DNA of 40,834 nucleotides from Thalassotalea sp. ND16A (lineage in GTDB: Bacteria > Pseudomonadota > Gammaproteobacteria > Enterobacterales > Alteromonadaceae): contig NZ_JQDZ01000011.1 in NCBI RefSeq assembly GCF_000764205.1, positions 1 to 40,834 on the forward strand, given 5' to 3'. The stretch's first letter is position 1. Each line of letters opens with the position of its first letter. The notes under the pieces were generated by a model, which was not told where the DNA came from, searched no databases, and worked only from the letters and a program-made list of their open reading frames with translations. A program made the translations under genes and the position numbers. Below, one piece after another: positions 15,884-22,850 of the stretch.

Positions 15884-16872
15884 GATTCTACTCCTGATTT
15901 TAATTGTTGTTCAATGCTGCTACCGGCAGAGAAGTTAATAAAGCGGGCACCAGCTTTCTGATACATATGCTGTTTAAGCTGACTCAGCAGCTGTGCCTTA
16001 TGTTGGTATCGCTCGGCCGTTTTTCTGTCTCCTAAAGTGATTTGCTGTTTTAACTCGCCGTCGGTAAAGGCAACCGAGGTCTTATGTTTGCTATCTGGCA
16101 GTTCGATTTCTAAAGGATCGGATATTTGGCAAATGACTAATTCGCACACTCGGGAAATTTGTGACAACGGCAATAATGCGGCTTCATCAAAATGATTACC
16201 GTCAGTAATTAAATATACCAAAGAGCCCGGACGGGCTAATTGCCGTAAACGATTACAGTTTTCAATAAAGTAATCATTATTGCTGGCATGCTCTTGTTGC
16301 CAGTGGGCTAGGCCCTCATTGTGCAATTCTTCAAGCGCATGCAAATAATGCAACACCCCGTGTTGGCGACTGCGCGGCTTTAATTCTTGATGTTCAATTT
16401 CATTAAACACCAAACCACCAATTCTGTCGCCGCGCTGTTTGGCATGCCAGGCGACTAATGCGGCAATATGGCAGGCTTGCACCGATTTAAATAACAGTTT
16501 AGAACCGAAAAACATCGACTGACCAAGATCGGTTGCCACCAATACCGGGCGCTCGACTTCTTCTTTGAACAGTTTGGTGTGAGTTTTGCCTGTACGCGCC
16601 GTTACCCGCCAGTCGATGGCACGAATATCATCGCCGGTTTGATAATGTCTTACTTCATCAAACTCCATGCCCCGGCCTTTGGTGCGGGCAAGGTAATTGC
16701 CCGACAAATGGCCATGTACGGCATGTTTAGGGGCGAGATTAAGCAATGCAGTTTTACCTTGATACGGCAGTAACTCATCAATGGTCAAATTAATGCCATT
16801 ACTCTGTAAGGCGTCTAGCTGTGCTGCACTATTGATATTGGCATCATCGCTTTGCTGTTTGTTCCACCACAT
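15871..16872 (-). CDS. DUF58 domain protein of the MoxR-Bat operon
   Basis: This 333-residue soluble protein carries the DUF58 core GRGMEFDEVRHYQTGDDIRA, followed by IDWRVTARTGK, and then a VWA-like half with the partly preserved metal site TDLGQS. DUF58 proteins are regular partners of MoxR ATPases and are proposed to be adaptors or substrates in their chaperone cycle. It lies 17 bases after moxR and overlaps the DUF4381 gene by 13 bases. No clear ribosome binding site is seen before its ATG, so translation may depend on coupling to moxR. Confidence 0.9.
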   Translation of the reverse strand: MWWNKQQSDDANINSAAQLDALQSNGINLTIDELLPYQGKTALLNLAPKHAVHGHLSGNYLARTKGRGMEFDEVRHYQTGDDIRAIDWRVTARTGKTHTKLFKEEVERPVLVATDLGQSMFFGSKLLFKSVQACHIAALVAWHAKQRGDRIGGLVFNEIEHQELKPRSRQHGVLHYLHALEELHNEGLAHWQQEHASNNDYFIENCNRLRQLARPGSLVYLITDGNHFDEAALLPLSQISRVCELVICQISDPLEIELPDSKHKTSVAFTDGELKQQITLGDRKTAERYQHKAQLLSQLKQHMYQKAGARFINFSAGSSIEQQLKSGVESWIR

Positions 16873-16889
16873 AATGTTAAGTACTCAAT

Positions 16890-17846
16890 TTAGCCGACGG
16901 CAACTAAAGACAAGATACGATCGAGTACTTGATTGGTGGTAATGCCTTCTGCTTCGGCCTGGTATGTCAGCATTAAGCGATGTCGCAAGGCATTATGGAA
17001 AACCGCCTGAATATCTTCCGGGCTAACAAAGTCTCGACCATTTAACCAGGCTCTGGCTCTGGAACACCTGTCCAGGGCTATGGTGGCTCGCGGGCTGGCG
17101 CCATAAGCTAACCATTTGGCAAGGTTGTCATCATATTTTTCGCCCTGGCGGGTAGCCATGATCAAATCCACTATGTATTGCTCTAACACTGGCGCTAAAT
17201 AAATCTCTAGGGTCTCTTTACGAGCAGTAAAGATTTCTTCCTGGCTAATGGTGGTTACTGGCGCTTTTTTCTTGGCTAATGCTTCACCACGGTTTAACCG
17301 TAATATTTCCAATTCAGATGCGGCATTGGGATAATCAATTTCTAAATGCATTAAAAACCGGTCAAGTTGCGCTTCTGGCAACGGGTAAGTACCTTCTTGC
17401 TCGAGCGGGTTTTGCGTTGCCATCACTAAAAACAACTCAGGCAGTTGATAGGTAGTTTTGCCTACCGTAACCTGTCCTTCTGCCATCGCTTCTAATAATG
17501 CCGACTGGACTTTTGCCGGGGCGCGGTTAATTTCATCGGCCAAAATTAAATTTTGAAACAACGGGCCTTGCTGGAATACAAACGTGCCATCTTCTGGGCG
17601 ATAAATATCAGTACCGGTTAAATCGGCCGGCAGTAAATCCGGAGTAAATTGGATGCGATGAAAATCGGCATCGATGCCATCGGCCAATGAATTTACCGCA
17701 CGGGTTTTGGCCAAACCCGGAGGCCCTTCTACAATTAAATGACCATCGGCAAGTAAGGCGATTAATAAATTTTCAACCAGGGCGTGCTGACCAACGATTT
17801 GTTCACTTAAATGTTCTTGTAATTTAGAAAATTGTTCGATTGCCAT
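16890..17846 (-). CDS. MoxR-family AAA+ ATPase
   Basis: This cytosolic AAA+ ATPase of about 318 residues has Walker A GPPGLAKT, Walker B LILADEINRAP, the sensor segment MATQNPLEQEGTYPLPEAQL and the arginine-containing SPRATIALDRC near the end. MoxR ATPases work with VWA-domain proteins to mature or insert metal centres and envelope complexes. It is the first gene of the operon that continues with DUF58, DUF4381, batA, batB and batD. The longest frame starts with a GTG at 17870 that lies across the AGGA sequence. The ATG at 17846 (MAIEQFSKLQ) fits the family better, though AGGAC lies about 13 bases away. A promoter is at 17903-17931. Confidence 0.93.
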   Translation of the reverse strand: MAIEQFSKLQEHLSEQIVGQHALVENLLIALLADGHLIVEGPPGLAKTRAVNSLADGIDADFHRIQFTPDLLPADLTGTDIYRPEDGTFVFQQGPLFQNLILADEINRAPAKVQSALLEAMAEGQVTVGKTTYQLPELFLVMATQNPLEQEGTYPLPEAQLDRFLMHLEIDYPNAASELEILRLNRGEALAKKKAPVTTISQEEIFTARKETLEIYLAPVLEQYIVDLIMATRQGEKYDDNLAKWLAYGASPRATIALDRCSRARAWLNGRDFVSPEDIQAVFHNALRHRLMLTYQAEAEGITTNQVLDRILSLVAVG

Positions 17847-17902
17847 AATAATTATTATTGTCCTGTTCACGCATATCTTGCGCTTAAAAATGCCATGTAG
17901 AA

Positions 17903-17931
17903 TATATAGGGATCATCTTATTCGAAATCAA
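17903..17931 (-). promoter_or_regulatory. Sigma-70-type promoter of the moxR-bat operon
   Basis: On the minus strand TTGATT and TATATA are spaced by exactly 17 bases. The expected transcript start is near 17895, about 50 bases before the ATG of moxR. The match is by eye. Confidence 0.55.
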
Positions 17932-17974
17932 CACTTTTAAAAAGAAGCAATTGCATATAGAATCAATCAAAACG

Positions 17975-17991
17975 ATCAGGTCGGACCTCTT
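17975..17991 (+). promoter_or_regulatory. FadR-like operator upstream of fadI
   Basis: The 17-base site ATCAGGTCGGACCTCTT has the GGTCNGACC core and flanks of known FadR operators in enterobacteria and vibrios. It lies 88 bases upstream of the fadI start, in the gap between moxR and fadI, which is where a repressor of beta-oxidation genes would act. FadR dissociates on binding long-chain acyl-CoA. Whether this organism encodes FadR cannot be seen here. Confidence 0.72.
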
Positions 17992-18078
17992 TGTGGGTGT
18001 CTTATTAATTAATCCAGTAGTGATTAAGTAGTAAGTCATCGAAAAGGAAGAAAATACCGAGACAACATAGGAAAACTC

Positions 18079-19389
18079 ATGGGAATTTTGCAAAATTTAA
18101 AAACTGGCACTGGTGAAAGAATCGCAATTGTTGCGGGTTTACGAACACCGTTTGTTAAACAGGCCACATCATTTCACGGCGTACCAGCAGTTGATTTAGG
18201 TAAAATGGTGGTCAATGAACTCATCGCCAAAAACGATCTTGATCCGGCCCTGGTTGAGCAACTGGTCTTTGGCCAGGTGGTACAAATGCCAGAAGCACCA
18301 AATATTGCCCGTGAAATTGTCCTCGGCACACAAATGCAGGTAAATACTGATGCATACAGTGTTTCGCGTGCCTGTGCGACCAGTTTTCAGTCTACCGTTA
18401 ACGTTGCAGAATCTATTTTACTCGGCAACATTGATGTCGGTATTGCCGGTGGTGCAGACTCTATGTCGGTACCGCCGATAACGGTAACCAAAAAATTCGC
18501 TCGTACCTTATTAGATTTGTCGAAAGCGAAAACGTTGAGCCAGCGTGCTAAATTAATCACCAGCTTAAAGTTCAAAGACTTATTGCCACAATCGCCTTCG
18601 GTGGCCGAATACTCTACCGGCTTATCTATGGGGCAAACCGCCGAACAAATGGCAAAAACCCACGGCATTAGCAGAGAAGAGCAGGATGCATTGGCACATC
18701 GTTCGCACACCTTAGCCACGCAATGCTGGGCAGAGGGCAAGCTTGACGGTGAAGTCATGACCGCTCACCCTGAGCCATATAAAGCCGTAGTAGATAAAGA
18801 TAACTGTTTCAGAAATAATTCCGAGTTAGCTGGTTACGCGCGTTTGCGTCCGGTGTTTGACCGCAAACACGGTACGGTAACTGCTGCCAATTCCACCGCA
18901 CTAACCGATGGTGCTTCTGCCGTTATTTTAATGCGTGAAGGCCGGGCGAAAGAATTGGGTTACAACATCTTAGGCTATATACGCTCTTATGCATTTACCG
19001 CCATTGATGTTTGGGAAGATATGTTGATGGGGCCATCTTATGCCACGCCTCTGGCATTGCAACGCGCTGGTTTAACCCTTGCTGACCTTGACTTAATTGA
19101 AATGCACGAAGCTTTTGCGGCACAAACGTTAGCAAACGTAAAAATGTTCGCAAGCGATAAATTTGCCAAAGAAAAGCTTGGTTTAGATAAAGCCATAGGT
19201 GAAATCGATATGGATAAATTTAATGTGATGGGCGGCTCTCTTGCCTATGGCCATCCTTTTGCGGCTACCGGTACACGCTTAATTACGCAAACATTAAATG
19301 AATTAAAACGCCGCGGTGGTGGCATTGGCTTAACCACCGCCTGTGCCGCCGGTGGTCTCGGCGCCGCAATGATCTTGGAAACGGAGTAA
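18079..19389 (+). CDS. fadI: 3-ketoacyl-CoA thiolase, FadI type
   Basis: This 436-residue thiolase cleaves 3-ketoacyl-CoA with CoA in the last step of fatty acid beta-oxidation. The nucleophilic cysteine is C99 in RACATSF, the histidine is in GHPFAATG near residue 391, and the second cysteine is in TTACAAGG near 420. The N-terminus ([14 protein letters not shown]) and length match FadI, the beta subunit of the FadIJ complex, rather than the shorter FadA. AGGAAAA precedes the ATG by 5 bases. fadJ starts 5 bases after its stop, giving the usual fadIJ operon. A FadR-like site lies upstream. Confidence 0.96.
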   Translation: MGILQNLKTGTGERIAIVAGLRTPFVKQATSFHGVPAVDLGKMVVNELIAKNDLDPALVEQLVFGQVVQMPEAPNIAREIVLGTQMQVNTDAYSVSRACATSFQSTVNVAESILLGNIDVGIAGGADSMSVPPITVTKKFARTLLDLSKAKTLSQRAKLITSLKFKDLLPQSPSVAEYSTGLSMGQTAEQMAKTHGISREEQDALAHRSHTLATQCWAEGKLDGEVMTAHPEPYKAVVDKDNCFRNNSELAGYARLRPVFDRKHGTVTAANSTALTDGASAVILMREGRAKELGYNILGYIRSYAFTAIDVWEDMLMGPSYATPLALQRAGLTLADLDLIEMHEAFAAQTLANVKMFASDKFAKEKLGLDKAIGEIDMDKFNVMGGSLAYGHPFAATGTRLITQTLNELKRRGGGIGLTTACAAGGLGAAMILETE

Positions 19390-19394
19390 TTATT

Positions 19395-21533
19395 ATGGAC
19401 ACAACAAATACAGAAGTGAAATCATCATTTACTCTTACCAAACAAGATAGCGGTATTGCACTGTTAAAAATTGACGTGGTTAATGAAACCATGAATGTAC
19501 TAAAAGCGGAATTTACCGAGCAAATTCAGCAAGTACTACAACAAATTAAAACCGACAGTGCCATTACCGGCTTAGTGCTATACAGTGGCAAGGACAATTC
19601 TTTTGTTGCTGGCGCCGATATCAGCATGCTTGATAAATGTGAAACTGCCGAGCAAGCGACAGAAATTGCCAGTGGCGGGCAAATGATTTTTAATCAAATT
19701 GAACAGCTGTCAATTCCCGTAGTTGCGGCCATAAATGGTCCATGTTTAGGTGGCGGATTAGAGTTGGCAATGGCTTGTCACCTGCGGGTAGCTAGCGACT
19801 CAAACAAAACTGTTTTCGGTTTACCAGAAGTGCAGCTGGGTTTGTTACCTGGTAGTGGCGGCACCCAGCGTTTGCCAAAACTGGTGGGCCTGCAAAAGTC
19901 ATTAGATATGATGCTAACCGGTAAGCAACTTCGGGCCAAACAAGCCCTGAAGGCCGGATTAATTCACGATGTGGTGCCAAATTCAGTGTTGTTGGATGTG
20001 GCGGTTAAATTAGCTCAAACCGGTAAAAGTAAAACCAAGCGCAAAGTTGGCTTGGTTGAAAAAGCACTTGAGTCGAATCCATTAGGCCGAAAAGTTGTCT
20101 TTGATCAGGCAAGCAAAACCGTTCTGGCCAAAACCAAAGGCAATTACCCGGCACCGTTAAAAATAATTGATTGTATTCGTACCGGCTATGAGAAAGGTAT
20201 TACTCGTGGCTTGGCGGTAGAAGCCGAACATTTTGGTGTGCTGACGCAAACGAGCGAGTCGAAACAATTGCGTAATTTGTTTTTTGCCACTACGGAAATG
20301 AAGAAAGAGCAAGGGGTAGCGGGGGTTGAGCCGGCAAAAGTGACAAAAGTAGGGGTGTTAGGTGGCGGCTTAATGGGCGGCGGCATTGCTTATGTATCGG
20401 CCAATAATGCGAAAACTCCGGTGCGCATTAAAGACATTAACCACACCGGCATTTCTCACGCATTAAAATATAGCTTTGATCTGTTAAATAAAAAAGTGCA
20501 ACGTCGCTTCATCGCAAAAACGGTCATGCAAAAGCAGCTTAATATGGTCACAGGTACTGTCGATTACACTGGTTTTAGCGACGTCGATATGGTGATAGAA
20601 GCGGTATTTGAAGACTTAACCTTAAAACAGCAGATGGTCAGTGATATTGAGAACAATTGTAAGCCGGGTGTGATTTTTGCCAGTAATACTTCTTCATTAC
20701 CGATTAATCAAATTGCTGCGAAAGCGGCCAAGCCAGAAAACGTCATTGGCTTACATTATTTTTCGCCGGTGGATAAAATGCCATTGGCAGAGATCATTGC
20801 TCATGACAAAACGTCCGATGAAACCATTTCCAGCACAGTAGCCTATGCTAAACGTCAGGGCAAAACGCCAATAGTGGTGAAAGATAAAGCCGGTTTTTAT
20901 GTAAACCGTATCTTGTCTCCCTATGTGAACGAAGCTGCTAAAATTTTACTCGCTGGCGAACCCATTGAAAAGATTGACCGTGCTTTGGTTAAATTTGGTT
21001 TCCCGGTAGGCCCAATTAAATTATTGGATGAAGTAGGAATAGACATTGGCGCCAAAATCAGTCCTATTCTGGAAGCCGAATTGGGTGAGCGCTTTAAAGC
21101 ACCAGATGCTTTTAATAAGCTGATTGATGACAACCGCAAAGGTCGTAAGACTAATAAAGGTTTCTACGCTTATGACAAAAAAAGCAAGGGTAAAAACGTC
21201 GATGAAACGGTCTACACCTTACTTAATCTAAAAGTTGCCAGTAAGCTATCGGAGCAAGAGATTGTTGAGCGTTGTGTGTTATTAATGGTGAACGAAGCGG
21301 TAAGCTGTTTAGATGAAGGCATCATCCGTAACGCCCGTGACGGTGATATTGGTACCATTTTCGGTATTGGCTTCCCGCCATTTATTGGTGGGCCGTTTAG
21401 ATACCTGGACAGTTTAGGCGCTAGCAATGTTGTTGAAAAATTGAATGCCTATAAAGAAAAGTACGGTCAACACTTCCAGCCGTGTGATGCTTTGTTGAAA
21501 ATGGCTGAACAGCAAGCGAGTTGCTATACGTAA
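19395..21533 (+). CDS. fadJ: Multifunctional enoyl-CoA hydratase / 3-hydroxyacyl-CoA dehydrogenase FadJ
   Basis: This 712-residue alpha subunit of the FadIJ beta-oxidation complex. The N-terminal crotonase domain (about 10-190) has AGADISML and the oxyanion block NGPCLGGGLELAMAC near 114-128, followed by PEVQLGLLPGSGGTQRLP with the catalytic glutamates. The dehydrogenase half starts with the NAD-binding VGVLGGGLMGGGIAYVSA near 315. It continues with NTSSLPINQIA, HYFSPVDKMPLAEI (catalytic histidine) and two C-terminal helical domains. The length equals that of E. coli FadJ (714). It is the second gene of the operon, followed by two hairpins, of which the one at 21603-21630 is a terminator. Confidence 0.96.
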   Translation: MDTTNTEVKSSFTLTKQDSGIALLKIDVVNETMNVLKAEFTEQIQQVLQQIKTDSAITGLVLYSGKDNSFVAGADISMLDKCETAEQATEIASGGQMIFNQIEQLSIPVVAAINGPCLGGGLELAMACHLRVASDSNKTVFGLPEVQLGLLPGSGGTQRLPKLVGLQKSLDMMLTGKQLRAKQALKAGLIHDVVPNSVLLDVAVKLAQTGKSKTKRKVGLVEKALESNPLGRKVVFDQASKTVLAKTKGNYPAPLKIIDCIRTGYEKGITRGLAVEAEHFGVLTQTSESKQLRNLFFATTEMKKEQGVAGVEPAKVTKVGVLGGGLMGGGIAYVSANNAKTPVRIKDINHTGISHALKYSFDLLNKKVQRRFIAKTVMQKQLNMVTGTVDYTGFSDVDMVIEAVFEDLTLKQQMVSDIENNCKPGVIFASNTSSLPINQIAAKAAKPENVIGLHYFSPVDKMPLAEIIAHDKTSDETISSTVAYAKRQGKTPIVVKDKAGFYVNRILSPYVNEAAKILLAGEPIEKIDRALVKFGFPVGPIKLLDEVGIDIGAKISPILEAELGERFKAPDAFNKLIDDNRKGRKTNKGFYAYDKKSKGKNVDETVYTLLNLKVASKLSEQEIVERCVLLMVNEAVSCLDEGIIRNARDGDIGTIFGIGFPPFIGGPFRYLDSLGASNVVEKLNAYKEKYGQHFQPCDALLKMAEQQASCYT

Positions 21534-21571
21534 GTAAAAAGTAGTAAGTCGTAAGTAAAAATACGAATCGA

Positions 21572-21630
21572 AAAGCGGTAAACGATTGCCGCTTTCATAA
21601 ATAAGAGGCAATGAATTGCCTCTTTTTTTT
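21572..21630 (+). terminator. Two hairpins after fadJ; the second is the terminator
   Basis: The first hairpin (21572-21595) pairs AAAGCGGTAA with TTGCCGCTTT around a 4-base loop and lacks a T-tract. The second (21603-21630) pairs AGAGGCAAT with ATTGCCTCT and runs into eight T residues. Together they close the fadIJ transcript about 70-95 bases after the fadJ stop. Confidence 0.88.
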
Positions 21631-21777
21631 ACTTCAGAGATGAAGGAATGCAAACCACCATAGACGGTTTTAGCTTTGTCAAATTCAGATGGTCAGTAGG
21701 GAAAATAACTGTTTTCATATTACGAACAAAAAAGTGTGAAAAACATACTGTTTGTACTTTAGGGTAATTGTTCTATT

Positions 21778-21786
21778 TGCTATACT
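21778..21786 (+). promoter_or_regulatory. Possible extended -10 element for the small membrane protein
   Basis: TGCTATACT fits an extended -10 box (TGnTATACT). No convincing -35 box lies upstream. Transcription would begin near 21793, just before the ATG at 21809. Confidence 0.35.
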
Positions 21787-21808
21787 GCGCGCCCTTAAGT
21801 CGATTTTC

Positions 21809-22021
21809 ATGTTTAAAGAGCCAGATATGTTATTTGCCCTTGTATCGCTATTATGCGCTGTTTTCTTTTACTGCCAGGCTTTCCAGTCGGGTATGGGGCG
21901 TAAACGCTGGGCTACCGCTGGTTTTGTACTTGGGCCATTAGTATGGCCAATGTTCTGCATGGAGAAACGAATGAAAACTCTGAAACGCTTTGGCACAAAG
22001 TTTGGAGTTCTCAACGCATAA
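21809..22021 (+). CDS. Small two-span membrane protein, unknown function
   Basis: This 70-residue protein begins MFKEPDMLFALVSLL. Two hydrophobic segments are visible: LFALVSLLCAVFFYCQAF and ATAGFVLGPLVWPMFCM, joined by a basic turn (GMGRKRW), with a Lys/Arg-rich tail (EKRMKTLKRFGTKF). The open frame extends back to a TTG at 21752. That codon lies upstream of a likely -10 box at 21781-21786, so the start is probably the ATG at 21809 or the one at 21827. It ends 50 bases from the convergent peptide cassette. I do not recognise a named family. The topology suggests both ends in the cytosol by the positive-inside rule. Confidence 0.6.
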   Translation: MFKEPDMLFALVSLLCAVFFYCQAFQSGMGRKRWATAGFVLGPLVWPMFCMEKRMKTLKRFGTKFGVLNA

Positions 22022-22071
22022 CCAATTTCTTGGCTACACGTTTGAAACTGCTTAGTCCATTTAGTTTCTAG

Positions 22072-22173
22072 TTACGACCACCAGCTAGATGCAGACATTT
22101 CATGCACCTCAATCCTTGCCGGTACTTTAGTTGTTTTCTTAGAACCAAAAATTGCTTTAAATAGTTTTCGCAT
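22072..22173 (-). CDS. 33-residue peptide with C-terminal SWWS (paralogue 2)
   Basis: A complete short frame, ATG to TAA, encodes 33 residues starting MRKLFKAIFGSKK and ending IEVHEMSASSWWS. It lies 30 bases after the 34-residue peptide gene on the same strand and is clearly its paralogue. Both have a hydrophobic/basic start with an aromatic IF pair, a Lys-rich middle, an I-E-(I/V)-x-E-M-S-A block and end in S-W-W-S. A GGGG-containing ribosome binding site lies 7 bases before the ATG. Conservation of two divergent DNA copies only at the protein level argues that it is translated. No known family is recognised. It could be a secreted, modified or membrane-active peptide, or a small protein partner. 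Confidence 0.68.
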   Translation of the reverse strand: MRKLFKAIFGSKKTTKVPARIEVHEMSASSWWS

Positions 22174-22203
22174 AAATTACCCCAAGGCCTTTATTTATAA
22201 GGC

Positions 22204-22308
22204 TTATGACCACCAGCTATTCGCTGACATTTCACGAATTTCAATACTATCAGCGACTTTTTTTGCTGCAGTTTTTGAAGAAAAAATTGTTTTAATTAGT
22301 GCTAACAT
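22204..22308 (-). CDS. 34-residue peptide with C-terminal SWWS (paralogue 1)
   Basis: A complete short frame encodes 34 residues, beginning MLALIKTIFSSKTAAKK and ending IEIREMSANSWWS. The ribosome binding site AGGAG is excellent and overlaps the TAG stop of the preceding decapeptide-repeat gene, with 9 bases between that stop and the ATG, so the two are translationally coupled. Compared with the 33-residue paralogue downstream, the aligned positions IF-SK, KV, IE, EMSA and SWWS are kept while codons differ. The peptide lacks cysteine and has no cleavable signal peptide of normal length. I recognise no described family. Confidence 0.72.
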   Translation of the reverse strand: MLALIKTIFSSKTAAKKVADSIEIREMSANSWWS

Positions 22309-22317
22309 ATTGATCTC

Positions 22318-22596
22318 CTAGATACGAATTTTTGAACCGCCGGTAGGTTGGATACGAATTTTTGAACCGCCGGTAGGTTGGATACGAATTTTTGAACCGC
22401 CGGTAGGTTGGATGCGAATTTTTGAACCGCCGGTAGGTTGGATGCGAATTTTTGAACCGCCGGTAGGTTGGATGCGAATTTTCGAACCGCCAACAGGTTG
22501 AATGCGGATTTTCGAACCGCCAGTTTCTACAGCTACAGGCTCTACTGCTGGAGTGCCGGTTGAAAGTAAAACAGATAAAATGATTGAACTAAGCAT
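22318..22596 (-). CDS. Decapeptide-repeat protein (seven GGSKIRI units)
   Basis: This 92-residue protein starts with a hydrophobic stretch (MLSSIILSVLLSTGTPA) that looks like a short signal peptide or a leader, then a linker VEPVAVET. Residues 26-92 are six perfect-length decapeptides GGSKIRIQP(V/T) plus a final GGSKIRI at the C-terminus. AGGAAG precedes the ATG by 5 bases. The stop codon forms part of the ribosome binding site of the next gene. Alternation of Ser-Lys-Ile-Arg-Ile suggests beta strands, and the basic repeats could bind a polyanion, a membrane or a partner. An alternative is a multi-core peptide precursor. Neither is shown by sequence. The other frames through the repeat are by-products of its 30-base period. 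Confidence 0.75.
   Translation of the reverse strand: MLSSIILSVLLSTGTPAVEPVAVETGGSKIRIQPVGGSKIRIQPTGGSKIRIQPTGGSKIRIQPTGGSKIRIQPTGGSKIRIQPTGGSKIRI
22321..22530 (-). repeat. Seven tandem 30-bp units inside the decapeptide-repeat gene
   Basis: The period is exactly 30 bp, in frame. The three units nearest the 3' end of the gene (22321-22410) are identical. The next two (22411-22470) differ by one base, and the last two (22471-22530) diverge further. The gradient suggests growth from the C-terminal end by slippage or recombination. Confidence 0.93.
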
Positions 22597-22764
22597 GGTA
22601 CTTCCTATTTTTATTAAAAATTGTTTTATAGGAATAAACTAAGCGAATACCATGCCAATTTTCAATATGCTCAGAAAATAGGTTAATAGTTTAATAATTT
22701 AATAGTTTAATGGTTTGTTTTATCAGGGTTTATTTAGTTTACTTTTAGTGGCTTTATCTGTCGT

Positions 22765-22792
22765 TTTAAATAATTAACTGTTATTTTTTCAA
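22765..22792 (-). promoter_or_regulatory. Possible promoter of the peptide cassette
   Basis: On the minus strand TTGAAA and TTTAAA are 16 bases apart, just past the terminator of the upstream sensor gene. The match is weak, and the leader of about 160 bases to the first ATG would be long and very AT-rich. Confidence 0.28.
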
Positions 22793-22802
22793 AGGGAAAA
22801 GT

Positions 22803-22834
22803 AAAAAACCTTGATAGAATATCAAGGTTTTTTA
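22803..22834 (-). terminator. Terminator of the sensor gene
   Basis: AAAAAACCTTGAT and ATCAAGGTTTTTT form a hairpin with A- and T-runs on both sides, 17 bases after the stop of the sensor gene. It separates that transcript from the peptide cassette. Confidence 0.85.
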
Positions 22835-22850
22835 TTATAGTGATTACCAC

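Noticed and set aside
21654-21771. Short plus-strand frame (about 39 codons) after the fadIJ terminator
   Set aside because: AAGGA abuts the ATG without a spacer, the composition is unremarkable, and there is no paralogue or context to support it.
21752-21808. TTG start for the small membrane protein
   Set aside because: The segment contains a probable -10 box at 21781-21786, lacks a ribosome binding site and would add an unrelated hydrophobic stretch.
22302-22493. Alternative minus-strand frame with repeats of KFASNLPAVQ
   Set aside because: It is the shifted frame through the 30-bp repeat. It lacks a ribosome binding site of its own and overlaps the better-supported GGSKIRI frame and the 34-residue gene.
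22321-22530. 30-bp tandem repeats as a CRISPR array
   Set aside because: There are no unique spacers between units. The period is a whole number of codons and the units are translated in frame with a ribosome binding site, so it is a protein repeat.
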